From: Gemmatimonadales bacterium
Lineage (GTDB): Bacteria; Gemmatimonadota; Gemmatimonadetes; Gemmatimonadales; JACORV01
DNA: 34,285 bases
Reading direction: 5' to 3'
Assembly: GCA_030697825.1 (NCBI GenBank)
Contig: JAUYOW010000035.1
Coordinates: 1 to 34,285 of the forward strand
Below the pieces are notes generated by a model. The model saw nothing but the letters and a program-made list of their open reading frames with translations, ran no database searches and was not told where the DNA came from. This document shows, in pieces, positions 1 to 9,161 of the stretch. The translations under genes were made by a program, and so were the position numbers. The stretch's first letter is position 1. Each line of letters starts with the position of its first letter.

Positions 1-656
1 GGCGGGCGGAACACGCCGGCCGGACTCCCCACATGATGGTGGAGCATGAGGAACGCCGTGCCGCCCGAGCGCGGCCCCTGGCACAGATCGGTGATGCCTG
101 CGGCGCCGAGCACACCCTTCAGCGCGTCGGACTCGAACCACTCGTCCACCAGATCGGCCACCGACATCGGCAGGATGCGAAGCAGGTCCACCACTGCCTG
201 CTTTCCGAGCCGGCGGACCCGCCAGCCCAGTCCGGCGAGGCGCGCCAGCTCGCCCCGGTCGCGGCTCCTGATGGCGGGTGGGGGAGCGGTGTACAGCGCC
301 TCGAGGACCCGCGCCAGCCGTCCCATCCGCTCGCAGAACTCGGGCCACTTCGCGGCGTCGGCCGGGCTCAAGCGCTTGATCGCTTCGACGGATGTCGCCA
401 GGTCCCGAGACAGCTCCAGCCGGCCACCGTCGGGCAGCGTCGCAGCGATCCACGGGTCGGGGCGCCACACCTGGAGTCCGTGTGATCCCAGAGCGAGATC
501 GCGGGTGACCCGGGGCGGGATCCACCCGACGTCCGGCGATCCGTCCGTCACGCTCCGCCGCTCGAGCACCAGCACCCGGCGTCCGGCCTTCGCCAGCAGC
601 GCGGCCGTCACCAGCCCGTTGAGGCCGGCACCGATCAGGATCGCGTCGTAGGTCAC
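1..656 (-). CDS. Phytoene-dehydrogenase-like FAD oxidoreductase, C-terminus cut by window edge
   Basis: A GTG start at 656-654 opens a reading frame that stays open to the left edge (about 218 residues). The N-terminus reads TYDAILIGAGLNGLVTAALL followed by AKAGRRVLVLERR, a Rossmann FAD-binding GxGxxG-type fold ending in the usual acidic residue. Further motifs (LVDEWFESDALKG, GPRSGGTAFLMLHHH) also occur in near-identical form in the gene just upstream, so the two are tandem paralogues of the PYROXD2/carotenoid-desaturase-like family. The start overlaps the upstream stop as GTGA, which indicates translational coupling. After the FAD motif the usual GG-rich ERxxxxGG segment is altered (RRSVTDGSPDVG), so this copy may be divergent. 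The substrate is unknown; a carotenoid role is not supported by the neighbours. Confidence 0.85.
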   Translation of the reverse strand, partial: MTYDAILIGAGLNGLVTAALLAKAGRRVLVLERRSVTDGSPDVGWIPPRVTRDLALGSHGLQVWRPDPWIAATLPDGGRLELSRDLATSVEAIKRLSPADAAKWPEFCERMGRLARVLEALYTAPPPAIRSRDRGELARLAGLGWRVRRLGKQAVVDLLRILPMSVADLVDEWFESDALKGVLGAAGITDLCQGPRSGGTAFLMLHHHVGSPAGVFRP

Positions 657-2233
657 GCGCGGTCCTTCAGGATCTCGAGGGCCGCGAGCCGTCCCGACGC
701 GCCCATGATCCCGCCGCCGGGGTGCGTGCCCGAGCCGCACTGGTAGTACCCGCGCACCGGCGTACGGTACTTCGCCCACGCCGGTGCAGGCCGCAGGAAG
801 AACAACTGTTGCAGGGTCAGCTCTCCCTGGAAGATGTTCCCCTCGGAGAGCCCCGTGACCCGCTCGATGTCGGCCGGGGTGATCACCTGACGGTGCTCGA
901 TCGCCGACCGGATGTTGGGCGCGAAGCGGGCCAGTGCGTCGATCACCGCGTCGCCGAATGCCTCCCGGCGCGCGTCGGTCCAGCCGCCGTTCAAGCGATA
1001 AGGCGCGTACTGTACGAAGATGGACATCACGTGCTTGCCGGGCGGCGCCATTCCGGGGTCGATCATCGAGGGGATGACGATGTCCAGGTACGGTTGCCGA
1101 GAGAACTCGCCGTACTTCGCGTCGTCGTAGGCGCGCTCCACGTACTCGAGGCTCGGGCTGATGGACATCGCGCCGCGCAGGTGCGGCCCGTTGCCCGGCA
1201 TGCAGGTGAAGCTCGGCAACTCGCCCAGGACGAGGTTCACCTTGCCTGACGAGCCGCGGAACTTGAATCGCGTAATGGCTTCGACCAGCTCGCCGGGCAG
1301 CTCCTTCGCTTCGACGAGGTCGAGGAAGGTGCGCCGCGGGTCGAGCCCCGACACAACCACGCGGGCGCGGATCTCCTCGCCGTTCTCGAGGGCGACGCCC
1401 ACCGCTCGGCCGTTCTTCACCACGACCCGCGCCACCGCGGCGTCGGTACGGATCTCCACGCCGAAGCGCCGGGCCGCGGCCGCGATGGCCTCGCTCACGG
1501 AGCCAGTCCCGCCTTTCGGGAAGCCCCAGGCGCGGAAGACGCCGTCGATCTCGCCCATGTAGTGGTGCAGGAGCACGTACGCGGTGCCGGGAGAGCGGGG
1601 CCCGAGGAACGTCCCGATGATCCCGCTCGCCGACTTCGTCGCCTTGAGCACGTCGGTCTCGAACCACTCGTCCAGGAAGTCCGCCGAGCTCATCGTCATC
1701 AGCTTGTGGAGCGCGTGGAACTTCTCGGCGCCTAACGAGCGGAAGTGCCGGCCCAGGCGCAGCAGGCCGAGCAGATCGCCCGGCGAGAGCGACGTCGGGT
1801 CGGGCGGGACCATGCCGAGGATCGGCTTCACGGCCATCGCCATGTGGTGCATCAGCCGGCCGAACTCGTCGTAGGCGTCCGCGTCGCGCGGCGAGTGGCG
1901 GTACAGCTCGCGGCGGGTCTGGTCGTGGTCGCCCCACATCGCGAGGTGATCGCCGTTCAGCATCGGCGTCACAGTGCTCTCGAGCGGGAGGATATGCAGG
2001 CCGTGGCCGGGGAGGTCGAGGTCGCGGATGATCTCCGGCCTGAGCAGGCTCACGACGTAGGAGAACACCGCGAACTTGAACCCGGGGAACACCTCCTCGG
2101 TGATCGCCGCGCCGCCCACGCGCTCGCGACGCTCCAGCACCAGCACCCGCTTCCCGGCGCGCGCCAGGTAGGCCGCGTTGACGAGCCCGTTGTGCCCGCC
2201 GCCGATGACGATCGCGTCGTAACTCTTCGCCAT
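653..2233 (-). CDS. PYROXD2/phytoene-dehydrogenase-like NAD(P)/FAD oxidoreductase
   Basis: The product has 526 residues. The N-terminal dinucleotide motif is IVIGGGHNGLVNAAYLARAG (about residues 8-27), followed by VLVLERRERVGGAA, the classic FAD-binding pair of the amine-oxidase/phytoene-desaturase superfamily. The C-terminus has YQCGSGTHPGGGIMGASG, the second FAD-contacting motif of this group. Length and motif spacing match PYROXD2-like proteins rather than true CrtI. The ATG lies 4 nt after the stop of the GcvT-like gene, so the three minus-strand genes form one operon. Pairing with a folate-dependent GcvT-fold enzyme suggests oxidation and one-carbon transfer on an amine or methylated compound; that role is inferred from context only. 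Confidence 0.9.
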   Translation of the reverse strand: MAKSYDAIVIGGGHNGLVNAAYLARAGKRVLVLERRERVGGAAITEEVFPGFKFAVFSYVVSLLRPEIIRDLDLPGHGLHILPLESTVTPMLNGDHLAMWGDHDQTRRELYRHSPRDADAYDEFGRLMHHMAMAVKPILGMVPPDPTSLSPGDLLGLLRLGRHFRSLGAEKFHALHKLMTMSSADFLDEWFETDVLKATKSASGIIGTFLGPRSPGTAYVLLHHYMGEIDGVFRAWGFPKGGTGSVSEAIAAAARRFGVEIRTDAAVARVVVKNGRAVGVALENGEEIRARVVVSGLDPRRTFLDLVEAKELPGELVEAITRFKFRGSSGKVNLVLGELPSFTCMPGNGPHLRGAMSISPSLEYVERAYDDAKYGEFSRQPYLDIVIPSMIDPGMAPPGKHVMSIFVQYAPYRLNGGWTDARREAFGDAVIDALARFAPNIRSAIEHRQVITPADIERVTGLSEGNIFQGELTLQQLFFLRPAPAWAKYRTPVRGYYQCGSGTHPGGGIMGASGRLAALEILKDRA

Positions 2234-2237
2234 CCGG

Positions 2238-3425
2238 TCAGGCCCGCTTTCGTTCAGGATTGAAGAACGGTGTCTTCACCACGCGCGCGGAAGCCTGCTT
2301 GCGATGGTGCTCCACGGTCACCTCCATCCGGACCTCGGCGCCGGGCCGGCTGTGGGGCGAGCGCAGGTGGGCGAGCGCGAGGTACTTCTTGAGCAACGGC
2401 GACCAGCAGCCGCTGGTGGCGTAGCCGACCTGCTCGCTGCCCACGTACACCGGCACGCTGGTCCGCCACGCGACGGTGGGGAGCCTCGGCGGCAGCCCCA
2501 CCTCGGCGTAGAGCCGCTCCAGCGAGTCCCAGTCCACCTCGAGCCCCACGAACTGCCAATCCGGGCCGCGCCGTGCTTCGGCCGCGAGGGCGCCCCGGCC
2601 CACGAAGCGCTCCTTCTCCAGGCTCACCGTCCAGCCAAGGTTCAACTCGAACGGCGAGGACTTCTGGCTTTCGATCAACGCGTGGCGCGCGGAGAAGTAG
2701 TCCACCTCGATCAACATCAGTCCCGCCTCGATCCGCGCGATGTCGAGCGCCAGGATGCCCGCCGGCGTGATCCCGTAGGGTGTTCCGGCTGCGATCAGCG
2801 CGTCCCAGAGCGCGAGGGCGTTAGGCGCGTCCACCCAGATCTCGTAGCCGAGGTCGCCGGTGTAGCCGGTGCGCGAGATCGTGACTTGGATGCCGCGCAC
2901 GGTGGCCGGCGTCAGCCGGAAATACCGGAGTCCGCTGAGATCCGTGTCCGTGAGCTGCTGGAGGATCGTCCGCGAGGAGGGCCCTTGGAGCGCCAGCGCC
3001 GCGGTCGTCTCGGAGACGTCCTCGATGGTGACGCTCATGCCAACGGAGTTCTCGTGCAGCCACCGCAGGTTGGGATCAGCGGAGGTCATCCGGAAGGTCT
3101 GTTCGTCCAGACGCGAGATCGTGCCGTCGTCGATCACCTTGCCGGCGGCGTCGCACCAGGGGGTGTAGAGCACTTGGCCCACCTTGGACTTGGCGACGTG
3201 GCGTGTCACGATGCGGTCCAGGAGGCGGGCGGCGTCCTGGCCCCGCACCAGGTACTTGAAGAGCGGCGAGACGTCGAGCAGCGCCGCGGAACTGCGGATG
3301 GCGTGGTACTCGCGGTCGTGGAGCAGCTCGTAGGAGCTCGCCACCGTGTAGCCGGCCCAGCGCCGCCAGGCCTGGCTCACGCATAGGGCCGAGGTGCGCG
3401 GGTGGAACGGCGTGGTCTTCAGCAT
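2238..3425 (-). CDS. GcvT-fold aminomethyltransferase family protein
   Basis: The 395-residue product aligns by eye with the folate-binding GcvT/DmdA/sarcosine-dehydrogenase C-terminal fold. The N-terminus has LLDVSPLFKYLVRGQDA, then ALQGPSSR, the conserved SRTGYTGDLGYEIWV (about residues 180-195) and DIARIEAGL, with a C-terminal GcvT barrel domain after GRGAL. GcvT proteins move a one-carbon unit from an aminomethyl donor to tetrahydrofolate. No glycine-cleavage P or H gene is nearby; instead two FAD oxidoreductases follow in the same operon, so a stand-alone demethylase or dehydrogenase role is more likely than glycine cleavage. The start MLKTTPFHPRT fits homologues. No clear Shine-Dalgarno is visible. 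The 238 nt between this start and the end of the next operon hold nothing I recognise. Confidence 0.88.
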   Translation of the reverse strand: MLKTTPFHPRTSALCVSQAWRRWAGYTVASSYELLHDREYHAIRSSAALLDVSPLFKYLVRGQDAARLLDRIVTRHVAKSKVGQVLYTPWCDAAGKVIDDGTISRLDEQTFRMTSADPNLRWLHENSVGMSVTIEDVSETTAALALQGPSSRTILQQLTDTDLSGLRYFRLTPATVRGIQVTISRTGYTGDLGYEIWVDAPNALALWDALIAAGTPYGITPAGILALDIARIEAGLMLIEVDYFSARHALIESQKSSPFELNLGWTVSLEKERFVGRGALAAEARRGPDWQFVGLEVDWDSLERLYAEVGLPPRLPTVAWRTSVPVYVGSEQVGYATSGCWSPLLKKYLALAHLRSPHSRPGAEVRMEVTVEHHRKQASARVVKTPFFNPERKRA

Positions 3426-3663
3426 CGTGGCGGCACCAACACTACGACACCGAGGCGCATATTGGAAGCGCGACAGCGCTACCTATTGGCCCGCGAGAAA
3501 TCCCGACGGTCTCGCCCGCAGAAACCCTCGGTCGGCTATATGTGGTGATAGACACGATCCAGCACAGCATCCCGAGCCCGTCGCGCTCCGCGCCCGCGCC
3601 GCGACGACGGTGGATGTGGCTGGACGATCGGGGCGGCTGACGGGGCAGCTGGACCATCGCCGC

Positions 3664-4464
3664 TCAGGCAGCGCCGCCCCGCGCCGCGGCCAGCAGCCGC
3701 CGCGTGTACGGGTGCTGGGGATGATCGAGCACTCGCTCGGTGTCTCCCTCCTCCACGATCTTCCCCTGGTACATCACCGCGACCCGGTCCGCGATCCGCT
3801 CCACCACGGCGAGATCGTGGGTGATGAACAGCATCGCAATGCCGACCCGGCGCTGGAGCTCGAGCAGCACGTTGAGGATCTGCGCCTGCACCGACACATC
3901 CAGCGCCGACACCGGCTCGTCGGCCACCAGGAAATCGGGCTCCAGCGCCATCGCCCGCGCGATCGCCACCCGCTGCCGCTGGCCCCCGCTCATCTCGTGC
4001 GGATAGCGGTACATGAAGTACGGTTCGAGTCCCACCAGGCCCAGAAGCTCGAGCACCCGCTTCTCGATCTCGCCCTCGGGCACGATGTGATGCAACCGGA
4101 GCGGCTCGGCGATGAGCGACTGGATCTGCATCCGAGGGCTCAGCGACCGATACGGATCCTGAAACACGATCTGGAATCGCCGGCGCATCGTCCTGAGCTC
4201 GCGCCCGCGCAGCGCCAGGAGATCGATTCCATCGAATCGAACCGCGCCCGCCGTGGGTTCCACGAGGCGCAACACCGCGCGACCCAACGTGGTCTTGCCG
4301 CTCCCCGACTCCCCGACCAGCCCGAAGATCTCGCCACGCCGCACCTCGAGATCCACGCCGTCCACCGCGCGCACCCACTCCCTCCGTCCGAACCAGCGAC
4401 CACCAAACGGGAAATGGATCCGCAGCCCGCGGACCTCGAGCAGCGCGTCAGGTCGTTGTGCCAT
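3664..4464 (-). CDS. Peptide/nickel-type ABC importer ATPase (OppF/DppF-like)
   Basis: ATP-binding subunit, 266 residues from the chosen ATG. Walker A is GESGSGKT (residues 51-58), the signature is MSGGQRQR, Walker B ends FLVADEP with the D-loop SALD, and the switch His is in FITHDLAVV. The C-terminus ([11 protein letters not shown]) is the usual Opp/Dpp ending. Two adjacent ATGs exist at 4467 and 4464; I chose 4464 because AAGG lies 6 nt upstream. Either start overlaps the preceding ATPase gene by about 17-20 nt, so translation is coupled. This is the last gene of a four-gene importer cluster in the order permease, permease, ATPase, ATPase. Confidence 0.93.
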   Translation of the reverse strand: MAQRPDALLEVRGLRIHFPFGGRWFGRREWVRAVDGVDLEVRRGEIFGLVGESGSGKTTLGRAVLRLVEPTAGAVRFDGIDLLALRGRELRTMRRRFQIVFQDPYRSLSPRMQIQSLIAEPLRLHHIVPEGEIEKRVLELLGLVGLEPYFMYRYPHEMSGGQRQRVAIARAMALEPDFLVADEPVSALDVSVQAQILNVLLELQRRVGIAMLFITHDLAVVERIADRVAVMYQGKIVEEGDTERVLDHPQHPYTRRLLAAARGGAA

Positions 4465-5419
4465 CATGGACCTTGTAACAGGCGCACAGCCGCCCAGCAA
4501 CGGGGTCGAGCGGCGGGAATGCCGCCGTACACGAGGCGTCGCCTAACGGGCAACGCGGATGAAATGAGCAGCCCGGGGGCAAGTCCAGCAGATCGGGCAC
4601 CACGCCTGGGATTCCGACCAGAGGGGTCTTCCGGCCCGCCCCGAGCCGCGGCACCGAGCGCAGGAGCCCCTGCGTGTAGGGATGCTTGGGCTCGCGAAAC
4701 ACCCGCTCGGCGTCCCCCACTTCGACGAGCTTCCCGGCGTACATCACCATCACCCGCCGCGCCAGCTCCTCCACGACGCCGATGTCGTGCGTGATGATGA
4801 GCAGCGACATGCCGAAATCCCGCTGCAGGCGCGCCAGGAGATCCAGGATCTCCCGCTGAATCGTCACGTCGAGCGCGGTGGTGGGCTCGTCGGCGATCAG
4901 CAGCCGCGGCCGCGCGCTGACGGCGATGGCGATCGTCGCGCGCTGCCGCATGCCGCCGGAGAGCTCGTGCGGATAGGCTTTGGCCCGCTTTTCGGGCTCC
5001 GGGATCTCCATCTCGCCGAGCAGGCGCACGGCCTCGGCGTCTGCCTCGCGCCGCGTCAGGCCCCGGTGCAGCTGCACCACGTCGGCGATCTGGCGGCCGA
5101 CGGTGTGCACGGGGTTGAGCGCCGCGCCCGGCTCCTGGAAGACGATGCCGATCCCCGCGCCGCGCACGCGCCGGAGCTCGGCCGGGCTCGCCCGCGCGAC
5201 ATCCACGCCGTCGAACCGCACGCTGCCGCCCACCACCCGCCCCGGCGAGGGGACGACGCCGAGCAGCGACAGCGCGACGATCGTCTTGCCGCACCCCGAC
5301 TCTCCCACCAGCGCGACTGTCTCGCCCGCGTCCACGTCGAACGAGAGGCCGTCCACCGCCTTGAGCACTCCTTCGTCGAGGAAGAAGTACGCCGCGAGGT
5401 CCCGCACCTCGAGCAGCAT
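4448..5419 (-). CDS. Peptide/nickel-type ABC importer ATPase (OppD/DppD-like)
   Basis: A 323-residue ATPase that would pair with the OppF-like subunit at the cytoplasmic face of the permeases. Walker A is GESGCGKT (residues 39-46), the signature is LSGGMRQR, Walker B is LLIADEP and the H-switch is IITHDIGVV. The C-terminal oligopeptide-transporter extension carries a cysteine cluster ([15 protein letters not shown] and a final RLCACYK). Such a cluster is typical of the DppD/OppD subgroup and in some members binds an iron-sulfur cluster. The ATG is 2 nt downstream of the permease stop. Confidence 0.93.
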   Translation of the reverse strand: MLLEVRDLAAYFFLDEGVLKAVDGLSFDVDAGETVALVGESGCGKTIVALSLLGVVPSPGRVVGGSVRFDGVDVARASPAELRRVRGAGIGIVFQEPGAALNPVHTVGRQIADVVQLHRGLTRREADAEAVRLLGEMEIPEPEKRAKAYPHELSGGMRQRATIAIAVSARPRLLIADEPTTALDVTIQREILDLLARLQRDFGMSLLIITHDIGVVEELARRVMVMYAGKLVEVGDAERVFREPKHPYTQGLLRSVPRLGAGRKTPLVGIPGVVPDLLDLPPGCSFHPRCPLGDASCTAAFPPLDPVAGRLCACYKVHDGTTT

Positions 5420-5421
5420 GC

Positions 5422-6564
5422 TTACACGTACCGGCGCATCAGCGCCTTGGGATCAAGCGCGTCGCGCAACCCGTCGGCCAGCAGCGAGAACGCGATGAGG
5501 ATCGTCGCGAGGAGCGCACCCGGGAAGAACGCCACCCACCACGCGACGAGCAGCGCGTCCTGTCCCGCGCTCACCATGTTGCCCCACGACGGCGTGGGCG
5601 GGCGGATCCCTAGGCCGAGGAAGGAGAGCCCCGCCTCGGCGCCGATCATCCCCGCGACCGAGAAGGCGGCGCTCACCAGCACCGGCGAGAGCGCACTCGG
5701 GATCAGGTGCCGCAGGATGATCAACCGCGCCGGCAGCCCGATACCGCGGGCCGACTCGATGAACTCCTGCTCCCTGAGCGACAGGAACTCGCCCCGGATG
5801 AACCGGGCCGTTCCGGGCCAGGCGGTGAGCCCCAGAATCAGGACCAGCACCAGGATGTTCGCCTCGAAAACGCCCACGAGCATGAGCATCAGGTAAAAGG
5901 TGGGGAACGCGATGATCACGTCCACCCCCCGCATCATCACGTTGTCCACCCAGCCGCCCGCGTAGCCCGCGATGGCGCCATAGGTGGTCCCGATCAGCTT
6001 GGCCACGAGCATCGCGAGGAGCCCGATCGAGAGCGAGACCCGGGCCCCGTAGATGGCGCGGCTCAACAGGTCGCGGCCGAATTCGTCGGTGCCCATGAGA
6101 TGCGCCCAGGACGGCGCGAGGTACCGCGTCTCCATCACGTGCTCGATGGTCGCGGGGTCGTGGGGGGCGAGCAGCGGCGCCAGGATGGCGACGAGATAGA
6201 GGAAGAGAATCACGTACCCGGATGCCACGGCCAGCGAATTTGCCCGGAACCGCCGCATGGCGATGCGCATCGGGCTCTTCCCTTGGTGCCCCCGCGCGGG
6301 CTGCCGCGCGAGGCGCCGCACGTCCCACACCGAGAACCCCACCGCGCCGACGAGCGAGGCCACGAGAAACAGCGCGGCGACCCACTGGTCTACCGCCGTG
6401 GTCGTGAACGCGTGTGCGAACCGCCCCCACCGCCACCCGAGCACGCCGAGCACGATCAGCGTGTACGCGAGCAGGTGGACGCCGCGCTGCCGCATCCCCA
6501 GCACGAGGTGGCCCACGCCGGGCACCAGCGCCCAGCGCTCGGCGGCGGGCGCTCTATCGGGCAC
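5422..6564 (-). CDS. ABC importer permease (OppC/DppC-like) with extra N-terminal membrane domain
   Basis: I start this at GTG 6564, which overlaps the upstream permease stop by 11 nt and gives about 380 residues. A longer ATG reading would run deep into the upstream gene with an arginine-rich, implausible N-terminus. The C-terminal 270 residues are a standard BPD_transp_1 permease: OppC N-terminal segment ending in LAPLLAPHDP, HLMGTDEFGRDLLSR, and the EAA-loop region ESARGIGLPARLIILRHLIP. Ahead of this lies about 110 residues with at least two more hydrophobic segments starting WALVPGVGHLVLGMRQRG, which resembles small PGxGHxxxG membrane modules. OppC proteins usually have about 300 residues, so this is an extension of unknown function. 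Confidence 0.88.
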   Translation of the reverse strand: MPDRAPAAERWALVPGVGHLVLGMRQRGVHLLAYTLIVLGVLGWRWGRFAHAFTTTAVDQWVAALFLVASLVGAVGFSVWDVRRLARQPARGHQGKSPMRIAMRRFRANSLAVASGYVILFLYLVAILAPLLAPHDPATIEHVMETRYLAPSWAHLMGTDEFGRDLLSRAIYGARVSLSIGLLAMLVAKLIGTTYGAIAGYAGGWVDNVMMRGVDVIIAFPTFYLMLMLVGVFEANILVLVLILGLTAWPGTARFIRGEFLSLREQEFIESARGIGLPARLIILRHLIPSALSPVLVSAAFSVAGMIGAEAGLSFLGLGIRPPTPSWGNMVSAGQDALLVAWWVAFFPGALLATILIAFSLLADGLRDALDPKALMRRYV

Positions 6565-7549
6565 GCGGCTTCCCCTCCAGTGACACGCGCGGATCCACGA
6601 CCGTGAGCGCCACGTCCGCGAGCAGGTTGCCGAGCACCGTGAGCGTCGCGGCAATCAACGTCGTGGCCATTATGAGCGGATAGTCCCGGCCGCCCACGGC
6701 CTCCACGGTGAGCCGTCCCATCCCCGGCCAGGCGAAGATCGTCTCGATGATGGTGGCGCCGCCCAGAAGGAACGGCAGCGAGAGGCCGTAGATCGTGACG
6801 ATGGGGATCAGGGCGTTCCGGACGGCGTGCTTGACGATCACGGTGCGCTCGGGGAAGCCGCGGGCGCGGGCGGCGACCACGTACTCCTCGTTGAGGACTT
6901 CGAGCAGCCGGTTCCTCATGTAGCGCGCCGTCCCCGCCGCCGAGGCGACGCCCATCACGAACACCGGGAGGACGAGGTGCCACAGCCGGTCGAGCGCCTT
7001 TCCGCCCAACGACAGGAAGTCGTAGTCTATGGAGCGGGTCTGCGACGTGGGGAACCAGTTCAGCTGGACTGAGAACACCAGCACGAGCATCAATGCGAGC
7101 CAGAAGCCGGGGATGGCGTAGATGATGAGCGAGCTGAGCGTGACCGTCTTATCGAGCGCCGAGTACTGCTTGACCGCCGAGATGACGCCGAGGGCGATAC
7201 CGAACAGCGCGTCGAACAGGAGCGCCAGCACGGTGAGCTGGAGCGTATAGGGGATCGCTTCGGCGAGGAGCTTGCTCACCGGGCGGCGGTGCCGGAACGA
7301 CTCGCCGAAGTCGCCCCGCGCCACATTGGCCACCCACTTCACGTACTGCACGTGGATCGGCTGGTCGAGGCCGTACCGCTTGCGAATCAGCTCGATGACC
7401 TCGGGATCCAGCTGCCGCTGGCGCTGCGGCTCGAGGTACATGTCCATCGGGTCGCCGGGCGCGAGCCGGATCATGAAGAAGGTGACGGTGATGATCCCGA
7501 CGAGGAGCGGGATGGCCTGGAGCAGGCGCTTGAGGATGTAGCGGATCAT
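6554..7549 (-). CDS. ABC importer permease (OppB/DppB-like)
   Basis: An integral membrane permease of 331 residues from ATG 7549 (MIRYILKRLLQAIPLL), the canonical OppB/DppB start; the longer TTG reading only adds six residues. Family landmarks are FFMIRLAPGDPMD near the N-terminus, RYGLDQPIHVQYVKW, GDFGESFRHRRPV, and the EAA-type loop AARARGFPERTVIVKHAVRN. It would form the transmembrane channel with the OppC-like protein. It is the first intact gene of the importer operon; immediately upstream is the remnant of a binding protein, so the original operon probably began with that gene. Confidence 0.93.
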   Translation of the reverse strand: MIRYILKRLLQAIPLLVGIITVTFFMIRLAPGDPMDMYLEPQRQRQLDPEVIELIRKRYGLDQPIHVQYVKWVANVARGDFGESFRHRRPVSKLLAEAIPYTLQLTVLALLFDALFGIALGVISAVKQYSALDKTVTLSSLIIYAIPGFWLALMLVLVFSVQLNWFPTSQTRSIDYDFLSLGGKALDRLWHLVLPVFVMGVASAAGTARYMRNRLLEVLNEEYVVAARARGFPERTVIVKHAVRNALIPIVTIYGLSLPFLLGGATIIETIFAWPGMGRLTVEAVGGRDYPLIMATTLIAATLTVLGNLLADVALTVVDPRVSLEGKPRAR

Positions 7550-7580
7550 GGGACCGGTCGGCCGCAAGCCAGATGGTTCC

Positions 7581-8200
7581 TCATCTCTCCCTCGCCAGCC
7601 ACAACTCCTCCATGTGTGACACGGGGTCTACCCGCACCTGATTCCTGAGCCCCCGCACCCGGCGGTGGGCTACGGTCGTCTGGACGCCGGGGTAGAGGAA
7701 CAGGGCCGGCAGCTCCCGCTGGAAGATCGGGACTAGCTCGCGGTAGAGCCGGTCCTGCTCCTCCGGGCTCACCGTGGTCGCCGCCTCCTCCAGGAGCTCG
7801 GCCACCCTCGAGTTCCCATAGCCCGTGTAGGAGTCTTTCCCGAAATAGCGGTCGTGCCCGCGCGGATGCTGACCGACGGCGGTCACGACATCTCCGATCG
7901 CCGCATCGAAGTCGCCGTTCGCTACCCGCTCGCGGCCAGACTCCAGCTCGATGGTCCGAACGTCCACTCGGCCCGGAGAACTCCCTCCCGGCCCACCCGT
8001 GGATCGGCATGTTGAGGAGCACCGCGTCGAACTCTTCCGCCCTCACGCCGCAGCACGGCGCCGAACTCGAGCGGCAGGATGTCCATCTGGACGCCCACGG
8101 CGCGCAGCTGCGCCTGGATGATCACCATCCCCAGCGTGCTCCCATGAAAGGCGATAATGGAGGTCGGGTCCGCGACCAGCAAGTCAGGCTGGTGCGGGCT
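7581..8200 (-). pseudogene. Remnant of family-5 extracellular solute-binding protein(s), frameshifted and possibly chimeric
   Basis: Three reading frames carry pieces of a DppA/OppA-type binding protein. The first piece (about 8190-8055) reads IIQAQLRAVGVQMDILPLEF. The second (about 8046-7975) reads EEFDAVLLNMPIHGW. The third (7967-7581) reads from VRTIELESGRERVANGDFDA through YTGYGNSRVAELLEEA and EEQDRLYRELVPIFQRELPA to ELWLARER. The ...IELES...GDFDA segment of the last piece corresponds to the same family position as ILPLEF...EEFDA of the first two, so the homologous region appears twice. The N-terminal two thirds is missing; the HD-GYP-like gene lies just beyond. This looks like decay after deletion or recombination between two binding-protein genes. 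Sequencing error alone would not explain the duplicated segment. Confidence 0.75.
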
Positions 8201-8278
8201 GGCCGCCAGCGGCCGCGCGCAGCCAGGACATCACCGGATCGCGTCGCCCGTGGGTCGTCCGTGGGCCCCGGCCGCCCG

Positions 8279-9094
8279 CTAGTGCACCGAGCCTGCGTCC
8301 ACGGATTCCCACGCCGCCGGCAAGAGGTGCTGGACCGTCTCGCCGCTCCGCCAGCGCAGGCCCGGCAACACCCGCTCGAGGGCGCCCACGCACTCGGCGT
8401 CGAACTGGATGCCCGCGTTGATTTCCAACTCCAAAATGGCGGCGGACACCGGGAGTGAAGACCGGTAGGAACGATGGCTCGTCATGGCGTCGAACGCGTC
8501 CGCCACCGCGATGATCCGAGCCGCGAGCGGGATATCCTCGCCCGCCAGTCCGTCCGGTAGGCCCCGTCCGTCCATGCGCTCATGGTGCGATCGCACGATG
8601 TGGAGAACCGTGGGCCGATGGTGGATCAGCGGGGCGAGGATCCGCTCGCCGATCAACGGGTGCTGCATCACGCGCCGGTACTCGTCGGGGGTGAGCGGCC
8701 CCTCTTTGTGCAGCAGGTCGTCCGGCACGCCGATCTTCCCCACGTCGTGGAGCTCGCCGCCCAGGCGGATGTCGGCGCGCTCCCCGCGGCAAAGGCCCAG
8801 CTCCGCTGCCATGGCGGCGCCCAACGCGCTGACGCGCATCGAGTGGCCCCAGGTGTAGGGATCCTTGGCCTCCAGCGCTTGGCACAGGGCCCGCATGGCG
8901 GCGAGGAAGAGCTCCTGCGCGACTTCGCGGGCTCGCGTGGCTCGGTGGCCCGCGCTCGCCGCGCCCGCGCCCATTCGGAGCGTCCCCGAAGCGACGGTCT
9001 CGCCGCGGGACCGCGCCCACGACCTGAGCTCCGGCTTCTGGGTTCTCAGCCAGCCCCGTCTCGGCTCGAGCCGCAGCGGTCGCACCGCAGTCAT
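8279..9094 (-). CDS. HD-GYP-like metal-dependent phosphohydrolase
   Basis: The product has 271 residues. The start ATG 9094 is preceded by GGGAGG at ideal spacing. The HD domain spans roughly residues 60-230: HSMRVSALG helix, [14 protein letters not shown] with HD at 117-118, then [19 protein letters not shown] and [20 protein letters not shown]. The usual GYP triplet reads GLP (179-181), while the other HD-GYP landmarks are kept. HD-GYP proteins hydrolyse cyclic di-GMP or related dinucleotides; the Y-to-L change makes that activity likely but not certain. There is no receiver domain; the 50-residue N-terminus is basic. It is transcribed away from an enhancer-binding-protein gene across a 267-nt spacer with palindromes, so the two may be co-regulated. 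Confidence 0.9.
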   Translation of the reverse strand: MTAVRPLRLEPRRGWLRTQKPELRSWARSRGETVASGTLRMGAGAASAGHRATRAREVAQELFLAAMRALCQALEAKDPYTWGHSMRVSALGAAMAAELGLCRGERADIRLGGELHDVGKIGVPDDLLHKEGPLTPDEYRRVMQHPLIGERILAPLIHHRPTVLHIVRSHHERMDGRGLPDGLAGEDIPLAARIIAVADAFDAMTSHRSYRSSLPVSAAILELEINAGIQFDAECVGALERVLPGLRWRSGETVQHLLPAAWESVDAGSVH

Positions 9095-9132
9095 GTCGTA
9101 AACCTCCCGGTCTTCACCTGTCGCTTGGACGC

Positions 9133-9161
9133 TTCGAACCGATTCGGCCGGTTCGAATCGG
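9133..9161. promoter_or_regulatory. Overlapping inverted repeats in divergent spacer (candidate operator)
   Basis: Two perfect inverted repeats interlock: TTCGAACCG (9133-9141) with CGGTTCGAA (9149-9157), and CCGATTCG (9139-9146) with CGAATCGG (9154-9161), each with a 7-nt spacer. The site lies 39-67 nt upstream of the HD-GYP-like start and about 200 nt upstream of the enhancer-binding-protein start. The symmetry fits a dimeric regulator binding site or two alternative hairpins in the HD-GYP leader. I found no convincing sigma-54 -24/-12 pair in the spacer. Confidence 0.5.

Noticed and set aside
3442-3657. Small minus-strand ORF after the OppF-like gene
   Set aside because: It has no ribosome site, no motif and an Arg/Ser/Pro-rich composition typical of chance frames in GC-rich DNA.
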